The notes: generated by a model from the sequence alone, not told the origin. A stretch of DNA of 63,834 nt from an uncultured Lachnospiraceae bacterium (GCA_910584695.1 CAJUBR010000002.1:1-63834), one strand, 5' to 3'. Counted from the stretch's first letter, positions 50,830 through 60,503 are shown. Program-made: numbers and translations.

Positions 50830-51473
50830 AGAAGATACATCTACAACTAAATCATATTACAAAGTCTTTTTCACAAACCGTTCTGAATGATGTTTCACTG
50901 GATATAACCAATGAGTCTTACTATGCGATATGTGGAAAATCCGGAGCAGGAAAATCAACGCTTATGAATATTCTTGGATTAATTGAGGGATTTGATGGTG
51001 GAGAGTATATATTTAATGGAGAAAGTATTAATCCGCAGAAAGATTACAGTGCCCTTAGAATTCAGCATATTGGGTTTATTTTTCAATCTTATAATTTGAT
51101 TCCGTCCTTGAATTGCAGGGAAAATATATTACTACCTTCTTTATATCGTACTGTAAATGAAGCAGAGTATGACTATTTGGTGAATATGTTGCAGATACAG
51201 CCGTTACTTCATCAAAAGGTTGGAACATTAAGTGGAGGAGAGAAACAGAGAGTAGCAATAGCAAGAGCATTATTACTGAATCCGGAATTGATTATTGCAG
51301 ATGAGCCGACAGGTAATCTAGATGAATATAATAAACAGCTTGTACTAGACTTGTTGAAAATGGAGCATAATAAAAACCGGGCGGTTATATTGATTACGCA
51401 TGATCAGAATGTTGCGAATCAGGCAGAAAGAATATATGAGTTGACGAATGGATGTTTATATGAGAAGAAATAA
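50826..51473 (+). CDS. ABC transporter ATPase, MacB/LolD-type
   Basis: The cytoplasmic ATPase of the exporter. The 215 residues have Walker A CGKSGAGKSTLMNILG (about residues 35-50), the Q-loop FIFQSYNLIPSL, signature LSGGEKQRVAIARALL, Walker B LIIADEPTGNLDE and the His switch ILITHDQ. The start overlaps the adaptor stop (ATGA-type), so translation is coupled. Its end overlaps the permease frame. Confidence 0.93.
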   Translation: MKKIHLQLNHITKSFSQTVLNDVSLDITNESYYAICGKSGAGKSTLMNILGLIEGFDGGEYIFNGESINPQKDYSALRIQHIGFIFQSYNLIPSLNCRENILLPSLYRTVNEAEYDYLVNMLQIQPLLHQKVGTLSGGEKQRVAIARALLLNPELIIADEPTGNLDEYNKQLVLDLLKMEHNKNRAVILITHDQNVANQAERIYELTNGCLYEKK

Positions 51474-52677
51474 GCTTAAACATATTAAAAATGGGATTTG
51501 GATGGTTCAGAAAAATATAAAGACATATGCTTTTTTGTCAGTTACTATTATTATATCCTTTACTACACTGCTATGTTTTTTAATTTATTCGGATTCTGTG
51601 ATATTTAACCGATATAAAGAAGAATTACAGGCATCACCATATATCAGTATTGCGACCAGTAGCGTAGAGGATGAAAAAGAAGAACAGGCTTTTCGTATAT
51701 TGTCTGAAAAACTGAGTGAGCTAGAAGATACTCATTACTATACATATGTTGAACAAGGGATTTCCTTAGAACATATTACTGGAAGTCAGTTATTAACCGG
51801 AATGATGAGGGTGGTTCCGGCATATTGTTGGGGATATTATTATTCTGCAACACAGCGTTTTGTTCAGAGTAAAGGGGAAAAAAGAATAGCATTATCAAAA
51901 GGGCAGGCAATTATTAGTGAAGAATTATATAATTTATTAGATGATGCATATAGTAAAGATGGTAAACTTTATATTAGTATTCCCATTCAATATAGTGATG
52001 GTGCAGTCCATCCTCAAAAGTTTGAGGTAGTTGGTGTATGCAATAGTGACTTGTCACCGGCAATCATACAAGATGAAGAAGGAAAATTAAGTGGATGTGT
52101 TGATATATTTGTTTCAGCTGATAATTTTACAGGAAAAGATATTGAAGTACTTGATAAAGAAATGTTGATCTACAGCAAACATATGGAAACAGTCAGTAAC
52201 TGGTTAGAACAATTGAATTTATCTAATGATACATCATATAAAGCAAAAAAAATCGCAGATGAAGAGATGAGTAAAAGTATTGTTGTTAAATCAACAATTG
52301 CTATTGCACTATTATTTTTATTAGGCGTGAATTTATATAGCAGTTTTAGTAATGCATTAAATGAGAGAAAATTTGAGATTGGTGTGCGGCGAGCAATTGG
52401 AGCAAGTCCTGTAGATATTATCCTGCAATTTTTTGTTGAAGGATTAACTGTTATGCTTGCGGATATGCTGATTTCGATTATGTGTTCTACTATATTTTTG
52501 TGTCTATATCGAATGATTCGATTTTTTATATATCATGAGAAATGGATTATATCTATAACTGGCTATTCGATTGCGATATTTGTATGCTGCTGTATTTTTC
52601 TATCATTGACATACAGTATTGTTTTTGCAGTAATGTCATTGAATGTTGAGGTGGTGCACTATTTAAAAAATGAATAA
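51460..52677 (+). CDS. FtsX/MacB-type ABC permease
   Basis: The membrane subunit of the exporter, about 405 residues. There is one span near residues 24-43, a large extracytoplasmic domain (about 45-275) and three C-terminal spans. The FtsX signature NALNERKFEIGVRRAIGASPVDIILQFFVEG lies between them. This is the four-span MacB topology used for export or substrate release at the outer face. Two in-frame starts exist, 51448 and 51460; both overlap the ATPase gene, and neither has a strong ribosome site. The 51460 start gives a basic N-terminus (MRRNKLKHIK). Confidence 0.9.
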   Translation: MRRNKLKHIKNGIWMVQKNIKTYAFLSVTIIISFTTLLCFLIYSDSVIFNRYKEELQASPYISIATSSVEDEKEEQAFRILSEKLSELEDTHYYTYVEQGISLEHITGSQLLTGMMRVVPAYCWGYYYSATQRFVQSKGEKRIALSKGQAIISEELYNLLDDAYSKDGKLYISIPIQYSDGAVHPQKFEVVGVCNSDLSPAIIQDEEGKLSGCVDIFVSADNFTGKDIEVLDKEMLIYSKHMETVSNWLEQLNLSNDTSYKAKKIADEEMSKSIVVKSTIAIALLFLLGVNLYSSFSNALNERKFEIGVRRAIGASPVDIILQFFVEGLTVMLADMLISIMCSTIFLCLYRMIRFFIYHEKWIISITGYSIAIFVCCCIFLSLTYSIVFAVMSLNVEVVHYLKNE

Positions 52678-52689
52678 GGAGGAGAAAAG

Positions 52690-53814
52690 GTGAAAAATAA
52701 AAGATTTAAAATGATGATGTCCGCTATATGTTTGATTTTAGTGACATTGACGGGGTGCAAAGGAAAACAAACGGAGAATCCTGCTAGTGAATCAAAAACT
52801 GAAACAATAGAGGAAGCGAACGTTGAGATAGAAAAATTGATGAATCTGGATGAAAACAATGTAGTAATTTCTTTAGATAAGTTTGATTATTATTTTTATA
52901 AAAATAACTCTTCTATATCGACAATATCTTTTAATATTTATACTATGAAAGAATTACAAGAGAAAGATATTGCTGTTCTTATAGATACGGCAGTTCCGTA
53001 TTCCTATGAGATAGTGAAAGAAGAGGATGAAAAATTAGAAGATTTGACATTTATGTCCTATTTAGGTGTTAACTGGAAAGAGCTATATCAATTGGCGGTT
53101 AAGGAACCGGATAAATTTGAAGAACGGATACAAACTTATAGTCAAAAGTATGAACGTATAGAAAAAGTGCCGGTTTTACATGCGTATAATGTGAGTATTC
53201 AATTTGATCTGCAAGGACAGGATTTTGCAACAGATATAATATCCGAAATAGAGGTTGAGGTGGATGGAGAAACTCACAAGATTGATGGAGGAAACATAAC
53301 ATTAGACGCAGACTTTACTCTAGAACGGGAGCATAAGGGAATGGATATAGATTCCCTTGTATATTTTGAAGTTCCATTTGATATAAATAAAGAAGGAGTA
53401 ACAGTTTTGCCGGAGTATTCGTTTACAGCTACAGAAAATCTTCGGATTGATGATTTTAAGATTTCTCATCCTGACTTTCATATACAGAGCATGGAATTGC
53501 AGATAGAGGAAAATGGTAATGTTAGGAATGAAAAGCTGGATAGCTTAAATGGTGTGGAGATTGCAAAAGGGGCATGTGTTACCATTTATACAACGGTACA
53601 ATCCGAAAAATTAGCGGATGCATTTTCCTATGGAGCTAGTGGTCTACAGATAATGGAGTATACATTAAAAGAGGAAGAAGAACCCCAGACTGCATATAGT
53701 GAATTTATTATGCGAACAAGATTGAGAGCTTTTGATTTTTATGGACATTATATTGATGGTGTTGATATGTTAAGCTATTATTATGACTATTATAATCCGA
53801 TATATGGATATTAG
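52690..53814 (+). CDS. Lipoprotein of the MacAB-type operon
   Basis: The 374 residues start with a lipoprotein signal ending in the lipobox TLTGC (Cys near residue 21). The mature part is acidic and rich in beta-strand patterns, and I recognise no domain in it. The start is GTG with AAGGAGGAGAAAA upstream, 12 nt after the permease. As the last gene of the exporter operon it may act as a substrate-binding or protective lipoprotein on the outer membrane face; this is inferred from context only. Confidence 0.8.
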   Translation: MKNKRFKMMMSAICLILVTLTGCKGKQTENPASESKTETIEEANVEIEKLMNLDENNVVISLDKFDYYFYKNNSSISTISFNIYTMKELQEKDIAVLIDTAVPYSYEIVKEEDEKLEDLTFMSYLGVNWKELYQLAVKEPDKFEERIQTYSQKYERIEKVPVLHAYNVSIQFDLQGQDFATDIISEIEVEVDGETHKIDGGNITLDADFTLEREHKGMDIDSLVYFEVPFDINKEGVTVLPEYSFTATENLRIDDFKISHPDFHIQSMELQIEENGNVRNEKLDSLNGVEIAKGACVTIYTTVQSEKLADAFSYGASGLQIMEYTLKEEEEPQTAYSEFIMRTRLRAFDFYGHYIDGVDMLSYYYDYYNPIYGY

Positions 53815-53900
53815 GATGGAAAGTAATTATATCTGCAATGGTGCACAGAAGTCTGTTATAGCAGGGCAGAAAATTGAGAGAGTATAACCACAATAACCTA

Positions 53901-53930
53901 GCGTGAAATCATTTAGATTTCACGCTTTTT
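53901..53930 (+). terminator. Intrinsic terminator of the MacAB-type operon
   Basis: GCGTGAAATC (53901-53910) pairs with GATTTCACGC (53916-53925), with TTTTT after. Confidence 0.92.
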
Positions 53931-53935
53931 CTAAT

Positions 53936-53981
53936 CTTACAAAACATGTAAGTGTTATTTCAAAAAGGTTTTCGGTATAAT
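53936..53981 (+). promoter_or_regulatory. Promoter of the Bce-type operon with dyad operator
   Basis: TATAAT lies at 53976-53981, with a weak -35 (TGTTAT) at 53953-53958. Just upstream is the dyad CTTACA-AAACA-TGTAAG (53936-53952). BceR-type regulators bind TnACA-N4-TGTAA; this site has a 5-bp gap. Confidence 0.5.
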
Positions 53982-54040
53982 GGATTCATAAAAGTAATTG
54001 AGGAGTAGTAGTTACAGAAAAAAGAGACGGAGGAAAACAA

Positions 54041-54808
54041 ATGCGGGAAAAAATATTAGAGGTACAATCACTATATAAAGTCTATGGCAGGAATGAGAAT
54101 ACAACAAATGCATTAAACGGATTATCCTGTAGCGTGCTGAAAGGGGAATTTTTAGGGATTATGGGAAGCAGCGGTTCTGGCAAGACGACACTATTAAACT
54201 GTATCGCTACGATGATACGTCCTACAAACGGAAGAATATTATTGGATGGTGAAGATATCAGCGGGTTTAAAGGAAAGAGGCTGGCGGGTTACCGCGGAAG
54301 TAAAATCGGTTATCTTTTTCAGGAGTTTGAGCTTTTAGATAATCTAACGGGAAGGGAAAACATACTGCTGCCAGTGGATATTCACGGAGAGAAAGTGACA
54401 GATGGATTTAACGAACTGGTGAAGTATTTAGAAATAGAGGAATTGCTGGATAAATTTCCGTCCCAGATGTCAGGAGGACAGAAACAAAGAGTAGCAGCAG
54501 CCAGGGCACTGATTTTAAATCCAGATATTATTTTAGCGGACGAACCCACCGGGGCATTGGACAGTAAAAATGCAAAAAGCATGATGGATAAACTGGCAGG
54601 GTTAAATCAGTGGAATGAATCAACGGTTATGATGGTGACCCATGATGCAAATGCAGCCAGTTACTGTTCCAGAATCTTATTTATACAAGACGGTGTGATC
54701 TTTCACGAACTCCGAAGGCAGATGCCGGAAGAAACCCAGCATGATTTCTATGAAAGAATTATTTCCGTGATGGCTCAATTAGGAGGTGGAAGTGCCAATG
54801 TTTTTTAA
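54041..54808 (+). CDS. bceA: Bce-type ABC transporter ATPase
   Basis: ATPase of a peptide-antibiotic sensing and detoxification transporter. The 255 residues have Walker A GSSGSGKTTLLNCIA (about 45), the Q-loop YLFQEFELLDNLTG, signature MSGGQKQRVAAARAL, Walker B IILADEPTGALDS and MMVTHDA. The start is ATG after GGAGGAAAACAA. It overlaps the permease gene by 11 nt. With the permease, response regulator and sensor kinase it makes a complete BceRS-BceAB-like module. Confidence 0.93.
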   Translation: MREKILEVQSLYKVYGRNENTTNALNGLSCSVLKGEFLGIMGSSGSGKTTLLNCIATMIRPTNGRILLDGEDISGFKGKRLAGYRGSKIGYLFQEFELLDNLTGRENILLPVDIHGEKVTDGFNELVKYLEIEELLDKFPSQMSGGQKQRVAAARALILNPDIILADEPTGALDSKNAKSMMDKLAGLNQWNESTVMMVTHDANAASYCSRILFIQDGVIFHELRRQMPEETQHDFYERIISVMAQLGGGSANVF

Positions 54809-56873
54809 GTATATCAGGAGAAACAATAAAAGAAGTTATAAAGAAAACGGAATCTATTTTCTGTCGCTGATCGTTTCTATTGTTGCTTTTTATGTAGTAT
54901 TGTCGCTGGAAAAACAGGATGTGATTGCGTTTTTGAGAAAAATGGAAAGTGATGCGGTAAACAGGTTGTTAAATCTGATTCCCGGAGTATATGTGTTTTC
55001 CCTTTTTTTAATCTTCCTTTTAATTTATTTTACAGCAAAATATCAGTTGGAACGCAGGAATCATGAATTTGGTATTATGATGATGTTTGGGATGAAACGA
55101 AGCAGATTGTTTTTATGGCTGTTGGCAGAAGATATTTACAGCAGTGCGTGGGCACTTGCCATTGGTCTTCCGGCAGCGGTTTTGTTATCCGAGATTATCA
55201 GTCTGGTGACGGCAAAATTAATGGGAGCAGGAATAATTGGACATCAATTTACATTATCTTTTAAAGGGATACTGTTTACCGTGACTGGGTTTGCGGGTAT
55301 TAAAATGCTTGCGAATATCCTTCTCTGTTCAAGAATGATAAAAAGAGAGCCCGGGTTATTGATGAATGATGTTCAGGAGGAAAAACAAAAGGTAATAAAA
55401 CAGAAGCGTTCCATGTTTTTCTTGGGACTGGGTATTGTACTGCTGGTCCTTGCCTATCTATTAGCTATCTATAAATTTATGTGGCAGAAAATAGGACTTT
55501 TTTCATTGACCCTAATTCTAGGTATTGCCGGAACATTTATAGTGTTGAAAGGTTTTTGTGCTATTTTTACTGTTATCGTACAAAAGGGAAAACCAAAAGA
55601 GAAACTTTTTCGGTTTACATTTCGGCAATTACAGGAAAATGTATTTTTATCTTCTAATTCCCTTGCGGTTTCTTCTCTGTTTGTTTTAGTGGCAGTTGCC
55701 TGTATGTCCTATGGAATAGCGGTTTCTGCCTTGAACATCAAAAACGGCAGTAAGCATAGTATAGACTTTACATTTCAAAGCTATGATAAAGAGTCAGAGC
55801 AGGAACTGGAGAAATTATCACAGCAAAAGGAGATACGGGAAAAGATTGCTTCCTGGAGTAAGGTCCGGGTGGCTTATCTGCCGACAGACGATATGTGGGG
55901 TGAGGATACAGATGAAAAAACTTATGAATATAATACTTCTGATTTGGACCGGGCGATAGGGGAATTATCAAAAGAAGAACAGGAAGCATTTTTATCGTCA
56001 GTGTATTATTCCTACGCACCCCATATGATTGCACTTTCCGGATACAATGAAATTTTAGAAAAAGCAGGCAAAGAACCTATTCAGTTAGAAGCTGACGAGA
56101 TGGCAGTATTTCAGGATTCCGAAATTTATTCAGGTAAAAATGAAAAATTATTGGAAAAGTTTTTACGGCAAAAGCCCGAGCTTAAGATTGACGGAAAAGC
56201 ATACCGTTTAAAGGAGAAGGCATATAGTGAGGATATTGTGGTGGACAGGAGCATCACTATGAGTTTTGCCATTATTGTCCCGGATGAAAAATTTGATGAG
56301 TTTGCTTCAAAAGAGAACATATCCGTTTACTGGAATGCTTATATAGACGGTAATCTGATTAAGGAAAAAGGGTTGATGCAGGCAATTTCATCCGTAGATG
56401 GGGAAATGAAAAAAAGTGGGTTAGAATATGAAAATTATCTACAGAATATGGGAAGGCAGTTGTTTTATATTGTGGCATCCAGTTACCTTACGATTTATTT
56501 AGCAGTGGTTTTTTTGATCATTGCCAACACCGTAATCGGTCTGCAGTTTTTGATGCGGGAGGAAAAAACGAGAAAACGGTATCATACACTGATTTGTTTA
56601 GGAAGTAATTGTGATGATATCTGCCAATCCTCCAAAAAGCAGATAAAATGGTATTTTCAAATTCCTATCGGCTTGGCTACCATTAGCGGCATTTTTGGTA
56701 TGTGGGCTTTGTTTTCCGGATTTCTGCCTCAAAGCATCCAACGGGGAGACAAACCGATATTGTTTTGGATTGCCGGATTTATTATTGCAATTTTGTATCT
56801 GATGGAATATAGTTATATGAAAATGGTTATGCGGATCAGCAGGCGGAATATTATGCAGATGGCAGATGAGTAG
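54798..56873 (+). CDS. bceB: Bce-type ABC transporter permease
   Basis: The membrane subunit, 691 residues. It has ten predicted spans and a large extracytoplasmic domain (about 310-550) between spans 7 and 8, the hallmark of the BceB family, which contacts cell-wall-active peptides or their lipid-cycle targets. The N-terminus (FFKYIRRNNKRSYKENGIYFLSL) and the FtsX-like segments (NHEFGIMMMFGMKRSRL, QFLMREEKTRKRYHTLICLG) support this. A GTG at 54786 is in frame, but AGGAGGTGG fits the ATG at 54798. A fragment of the MITE-like element follows. Confidence 0.92.
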   Translation: MFFKYIRRNNKRSYKENGIYFLSLIVSIVAFYVVLSLEKQDVIAFLRKMESDAVNRLLNLIPGVYVFSLFLIFLLIYFTAKYQLERRNHEFGIMMMFGMKRSRLFLWLLAEDIYSSAWALAIGLPAAVLLSEIISLVTAKLMGAGIIGHQFTLSFKGILFTVTGFAGIKMLANILLCSRMIKREPGLLMNDVQEEKQKVIKQKRSMFFLGLGIVLLVLAYLLAIYKFMWQKIGLFSLTLILGIAGTFIVLKGFCAIFTVIVQKGKPKEKLFRFTFRQLQENVFLSSNSLAVSSLFVLVAVACMSYGIAVSALNIKNGSKHSIDFTFQSYDKESEQELEKLSQQKEIREKIASWSKVRVAYLPTDDMWGEDTDEKTYEYNTSDLDRAIGELSKEEQEAFLSSVYYSYAPHMIALSGYNEILEKAGKEPIQLEADEMAVFQDSEIYSGKNEKLLEKFLRQKPELKIDGKAYRLKEKAYSEDIVVDRSITMSFAIIVPDEKFDEFASKENISVYWNAYIDGNLIKEKGLMQAISSVDGEMKKSGLEYENYLQNMGRQLFYIVASSYLTIYLAVVFLIIANTVIGLQFLMREEKTRKRYHTLICLGSNCDDICQSSKKQIKWYFQIPIGLATISGIFGMWALFSGFLPQSIQRGDKPILFWIAGFIIAILYLMEYSYMKMVMRISRRNIMQMADE

Positions 56874-56930
56874 ATTATGACATTGTCTATATTGCAAGGT
56901 TGGATTTTGAAAATAAGGGGTTTCGCAATT
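56874..56930 (+). mobile_element. MITE-like element remnant (right half)
   Basis: It matches the right half of copies 1 and 2 (TTATGACATTG, CTATATTGCA, GATTTTGAAAATA, GTTTCGCAA) with substitutions; the end motif CCTA is lost and there is no left half. It lies between bceB and bceR, about 30 nt before the bceR ribosome site. Confidence 0.6.
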
Positions 56931-56979
56931 GTTTAAAAGAGGGTTGAACCAAGATAGATAGGAAAGACGGGAAGCAGGG

Positions 56980-57672
56980 ATGAAAAAGATTGTGGTGGTC
57001 GAAGATGACTTGTTTATGCGGGAAGAATTGATGGATGTTTTTGGGAAGGCTGGATATGAGACAAGCTGTGTGACGGACTTTTACCGGACAATAGAAGAGA
57101 TTGAACAAAAAGGAGCAGATATAGTGCTGTTGGATCTGCAGCTTCCGGGCAAAAACGGATTTGAGATATGTCAGGAGTTAAAAAGGCAGCATTCCGTTCC
57201 TGTGCTGGTACTGACTTCCAGGGACCGGCTAAAGGATGAGCTTCATGCACTGGAGTTAGGGGCGGATGAATATCTGACGAAACCCTGCCCCTCTTCCAGG
57301 CTTTTGGCAAGGACGGAGAATTTATTAAAGCGGTTTGCCGGAAGAGAGGGAATGTTGGACGGGGATGGTTTTTTATTCGATTACCGTACTTTTACCGTTT
57401 ATATAGACCAAACGGCAAATCTGCTGACGGAAAAAGAGGGGAAGATATTGCACGAGCTTCTATTGAAAAGGGGGGAGGTTGTGGAAAAGGAGGTTCTCTT
57501 TCAAGCATTGTGGGGCACCACGGAATATATCGACGAAAATGCGTTACAGGTAACGATGACAAGGCTTCGGAAGTCTTTAGAGAAATTAGGGCTCAGGGAA
57601 CGGATTGAAACGATCAGAGGAATAGGATACCGGCTGAACGGTACAAAAAATGAAGGAGAGGCTAATGAGTAA
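56980..57672 (+). CDS. bceR: Response regulator, BceR/OmpR-type
   Basis: The DNA-binding partner of the sensor kinase; it probably activates bceAB. The 230 residues have a receiver domain (VVVEDD, phospho-acceptor in VLLDLQLPG, LTSRD, TKPC) and a winged-helix output domain (LTEKEGKILHELLLKRGEVV, DENALQVTMTRLRKSLEK, ETIRGIGYRL). The ATG follows GGGAAGCAGGG. The sensor kinase gene overlaps its end by 8 nt. Confidence 0.93.
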   Translation: MKKIVVVEDDLFMREELMDVFGKAGYETSCVTDFYRTIEEIEQKGADIVLLDLQLPGKNGFEICQELKRQHSVPVLVLTSRDRLKDELHALELGADEYLTKPCPSSRLLARTENLLKRFAGREGMLDGDGFLFDYRTFTVYIDQTANLLTEKEGKILHELLLKRGEVVEKEVLFQALWGTTEYIDENALQVTMTRLRKSLEKLGLRERIETIRGIGYRLNGTKNEGEANE

Positions 57673-58705
57673 GTGGTTTGGTAAAATAATTGGAATCTGC
57701 CGGGAATACTGTTTTTTTCTCGGTCTTTTTCTTATGATGAATTTGATATTTACCTTTTTTCTATGGTTAACGGATGCCCCATCTTTCTGGGTGGTGAGTG
57801 GTGCATTTTTGTGTGTAACCCTTTTTCTTGCCGGAAGTGCGTTATATGTAACCGCAAAAAAGGAGGAGAAACAAAAAAGTGCTTTTTTTGCTTTTTTGGA
57901 GAACCCAAGCCACACGAATCAGTTAAATGTACAAGTGCTGTTTGGGGACAGGGAGAAGGAACAGCTTACTGCGTTGGGAGAGCGGTTACGGGAGAGTGAG
58001 CAAAAACTACAGACGGAGCTGAGGCAGCGGGAGGATTATGAGGAATACATAGAAATGTGGGCTCATGAGGTTAAGGTTCCGTTATCTTTGTTAACTCTGA
58101 TGCTGGATAACCGGAGAGAGGAGATGTCTTCGACCGTCTACCGGCGTTTAGTTTATGCTGCGAGCCAGATTCAGGATAATGTGACCCAGATGCTATATTA
58201 TGCAAGGTTGAAAGCAGATTATAAAGATTATTTTTTTGAGTGGGTAAAGCTGAAGGAGTGCGTAGAAGAGGCAGTATTACAATATGAACCTGTTTTTCAG
58301 GAGGGGGAGATAAAGGTTATTTGTGAATTAGGTGATACCAGTGTATTTACCGATAAAAAAGGGATTTTGATGATACTGGGACAGGCATTAAATAATGCCT
58401 ATAAATATCGGGATACCGGAAAAGAGGAGCACTGGGTTCGGGTGTCAGGGAAAATGGATGAAGGTAGCAATAAAATACTGCTTATAGTTTCCGATAATGG
58501 AATCGGGGTAAAACTGTCGGATCTGCCTTTTTTGTTTGAAAAGGGCTTTACCGGGGATAATGATGAGAGAAAAAAGAAGGCAACCGGGATGGGACTGTAT
58601 CTGGTGGAGCAGATGGCAAGAAATTTAAAGATAGAAGTGGATGTGCGGTCGGTATACGGACAGGGGTTTGAGCTGATACTGGAATTTCCAGTTGTGGAAT
58701 CCTAG
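57665..58705 (+). CDS. bceS: Intramembrane-sensing histidine kinase, BceS-type
   Basis: The 346 residues have two close membrane spans (about 12-36 and 39-60) with almost no outside loop, so it cannot bind a ligand itself. In Bce systems it senses the state of the BceAB transporter. The dimerisation motif is MWAHEVKVPLSLL (His near residue 137), and the ATPase domain has NNAYKYRD, DNGIGVKLSDLPFLFEKGFTG and GMGLYLVEQMA. The ATG at 57665 follows AAGGAGAGG and lies inside the end of bceR; an earlier frame start is not needed. Confidence 0.92.
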   Translation: MSKWFGKIIGICREYCFFLGLFLMMNLIFTFFLWLTDAPSFWVVSGAFLCVTLFLAGSALYVTAKKEEKQKSAFFAFLENPSHTNQLNVQVLFGDREKEQLTALGERLRESEQKLQTELRQREDYEEYIEMWAHEVKVPLSLLTLMLDNRREEMSSTVYRRLVYAASQIQDNVTQMLYYARLKADYKDYFFEWVKLKECVEEAVLQYEPVFQEGEIKVICELGDTSVFTDKKGILMILGQALNNAYKYRDTGKEEHWVRVSGKMDEGSNKILLIVSDNGIGVKLSDLPFLFEKGFTGDNDERKKKATGMGLYLVEQMARNLKIEVDVRSVYGQGFELILEFPVVES

Positions 58706-58768
58706 ATAAAATATAGTGAATCATTAATCTGTTACACTTGTAATTTGCAGATTTAGAGAGGTGAGAAT

Positions 58769-59677
58769 ATGAAGATTGACCGTCAGATAGGGATATTATC
58801 CATTTTATTGCAAAAAGAAAGAGTAACGGCAAAAGAGCTGGCAGAAAGATTTGAAGTGTCACGCAGAACGATTATCCGGGATATTGAAGATATTAACCGG
58901 GCAGGAATTCCGATTCAGACATTGCAAGGACAAAATGGAGGAATTTCCATAATGGAAAATTACAAGATGGACAGAACGATTTTGTCCATTCAAGAGATGC
59001 AGGCAATCCTGTCCGGTCTGCAAAGCCTTGACAGTATATCGGAAACTGGTCGTTATCGCCGTCTTATGGAAAAACTGTCTATAGAGCATGCGGATATGGT
59101 AAAGGCAGACAATCACATTTTGATTGATCTTTCCCGTTGGGACAAAGCGGTTATAGCCGAGAAAATAGAAATGATTAAAATGGCACTGGACCGAAAGGAA
59201 CAGATTGCATTTACATATTATTCCCCAAACGGGAAGGGAGAAAGGACGATTGAACCGTACCATCTGGTGTTCCAGTGGGCAGGCTGGTATGTATGGGGAT
59301 ATTGTACGATGCGGAAGGATTACCGGATGTTTAAGCTTACCCGTATCACAGAGTTACATTTGACGGGAATACCTTGTGAAGAACGGGAGGTCCCGGTTTA
59401 TACCTGTGATAAGCTACGGCATACAAGGGGGGACGTGGAAGCGGTAGTACGGTTTGATAAATCCGTAAAATGGAGACTGATTGACGAGTGGGGAGTGGAT
59501 TGCTTTGAGGAGGACGAGGAAGGGAATATCATCAAGCATTTTACATGGACGGATATCCCTTCCTTTTTTGATTGGATTCTGACTTACGGAGATAAGGCAG
59601 AGATTCTTTCACCGGAAAATTACCGCAGGGATTTTGCGATGCGGGTTAAGCAAATCGGAAAAAGATATGAGATGTGA
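58769..59677 (+). CDS. WYL-domain HTH regulator (YafY-type)
   Basis: The 302 residues have an N-terminal HTH_11 winged helix (MKIDRQIGILSILLQKERVTAKELAERFEVSRRTIIRDIEDINRAGIPI begins it) and a central WYL domain (about 125-210, FTYYSPNGKGERTIEPYHLVFQWAGWYVWGYC). A WCX extension ends with SPENYRRDFAMRVKQIGKRY. WYL proteins often sense small ligands or nucleic acids and repress or activate neighbouring genes. The start is ATG after AGAGAGGTGAGAAT. It is 63 nt after bceS; whether it belongs to that module is unclear. Confidence 0.9.
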   Translation: MKIDRQIGILSILLQKERVTAKELAERFEVSRRTIIRDIEDINRAGIPIQTLQGQNGGISIMENYKMDRTILSIQEMQAILSGLQSLDSISETGRYRRLMEKLSIEHADMVKADNHILIDLSRWDKAVIAEKIEMIKMALDRKEQIAFTYYSPNGKGERTIEPYHLVFQWAGWYVWGYCTMRKDYRMFKLTRITELHLTGIPCEEREVPVYTCDKLRHTRGDVEAVVRFDKSVKWRLIDEWGVDCFEEDEEGNIIKHFTWTDIPSFFDWILTYGDKAEILSPENYRRDFAMRVKQIGKRYEM

Positions 59678-59681
59678 TATT

Positions 59682-60503
59682 CTATTTCGAATCATCATCT
59701 TTTAAACGAAGGCGCAGACCGGTTTTGGACTCTGTTGCTGCCATGGTGCCCTGCTCTGTAGTTTCCTGTTTGGAAGAGGTCTCATATTTGAAGGGTTTAT
59801 CTTCGTAATCAAACGGGTCTTCTTTCGGGATGATGATCTGTGGCATTTCAATTTCCGGTTCCGGTACTTTTTTGTTGCGTAATGCCAAAAGAAATGTTAA
59901 AATCTGAATTACTCCGATTAAAAGTGCGATACCGCCAACACATAGTTTAATGTACATGATCTCTTTATCAACATATGTCAAAGTATATGGTAACACATAT
60001 GCATTGCAGTCAATTCCTTTTCCGAAGTATTCCGTTTCATTACACCATTCCTGCAAATAATTGGTTATATTGAATTTGGTGGGTTTGACTAACACATCCA
60101 GTGTTGTGGAAGTCGTAGGTTCGGCTCCATTTTTGAAAGTATAATCTATTGTCTCATTGCAAATCTGATCTAAAATCTTGTTGGTTCCGGTGGATGAGCT
60201 TAATGTAATATATGTATTGGTATTTCCGTCAGTTGTAACCGGTAGAAGGTAATAATAGGTAGAGGTTCCCGTTCTCTTTATCCCATATTTTGTCCAATAT
60301 TCTTCAGCATAACAATCTAGTACATAATTTACCTGCAGTTGAAAGCTGCTTCCATCTTCAATGGTACCAATCATATCTTGTGTACGCAAATCAGAGTGTG
60401 CATGAATTACGGTTGCCCAATATGTTTCTAGTGCCGGAAAGAAAAAAATACCTCCGATAATAAGCAGTGTTATCCGTTTAAAAATATTATTATTCTCTCT
60501 CAT
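59682..60503 (-). CDS. Two-span membrane protein of unknown family
   Basis: I do not recognise a family with certainty. The 273 residues have a membrane span near residues 10-30, an extracytoplasmic domain (about 31-185) with three Cys (VLDCYAEEYW, QICNE, EWCNETEYFGKGIDCNAY), a second span near 190-212, and an acidic cytoplasmic tail. The C-terminus is Thr/Glu-rich, then basic (LRLRLKD). The start is on the minus strand with GGGGGGAAG upstream. It is convergent with the WYL gene, with only 4 nt between stops. The function is unknown. Confidence 0.8.
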   Translation of the reverse strand: MRENNNIFKRITLLIIGGIFFFPALETYWATVIHAHSDLRTQDMIGTIEDGSSFQLQVNYVLDCYAEEYWTKYGIKRTGTSTYYYLLPVTTDGNTNTYITLSSSTGTNKILDQICNETIDYTFKNGAEPTTSTTLDVLVKPTKFNITNYLQEWCNETEYFGKGIDCNAYVLPYTLTYVDKEIMYIKLCVGGIALLIGVIQILTFLLALRNKKVPEPEIEMPQIIIPKEDPFDYEDKPFKYETSSKQETTEQGTMAATESKTGLRLRLKDDDSK

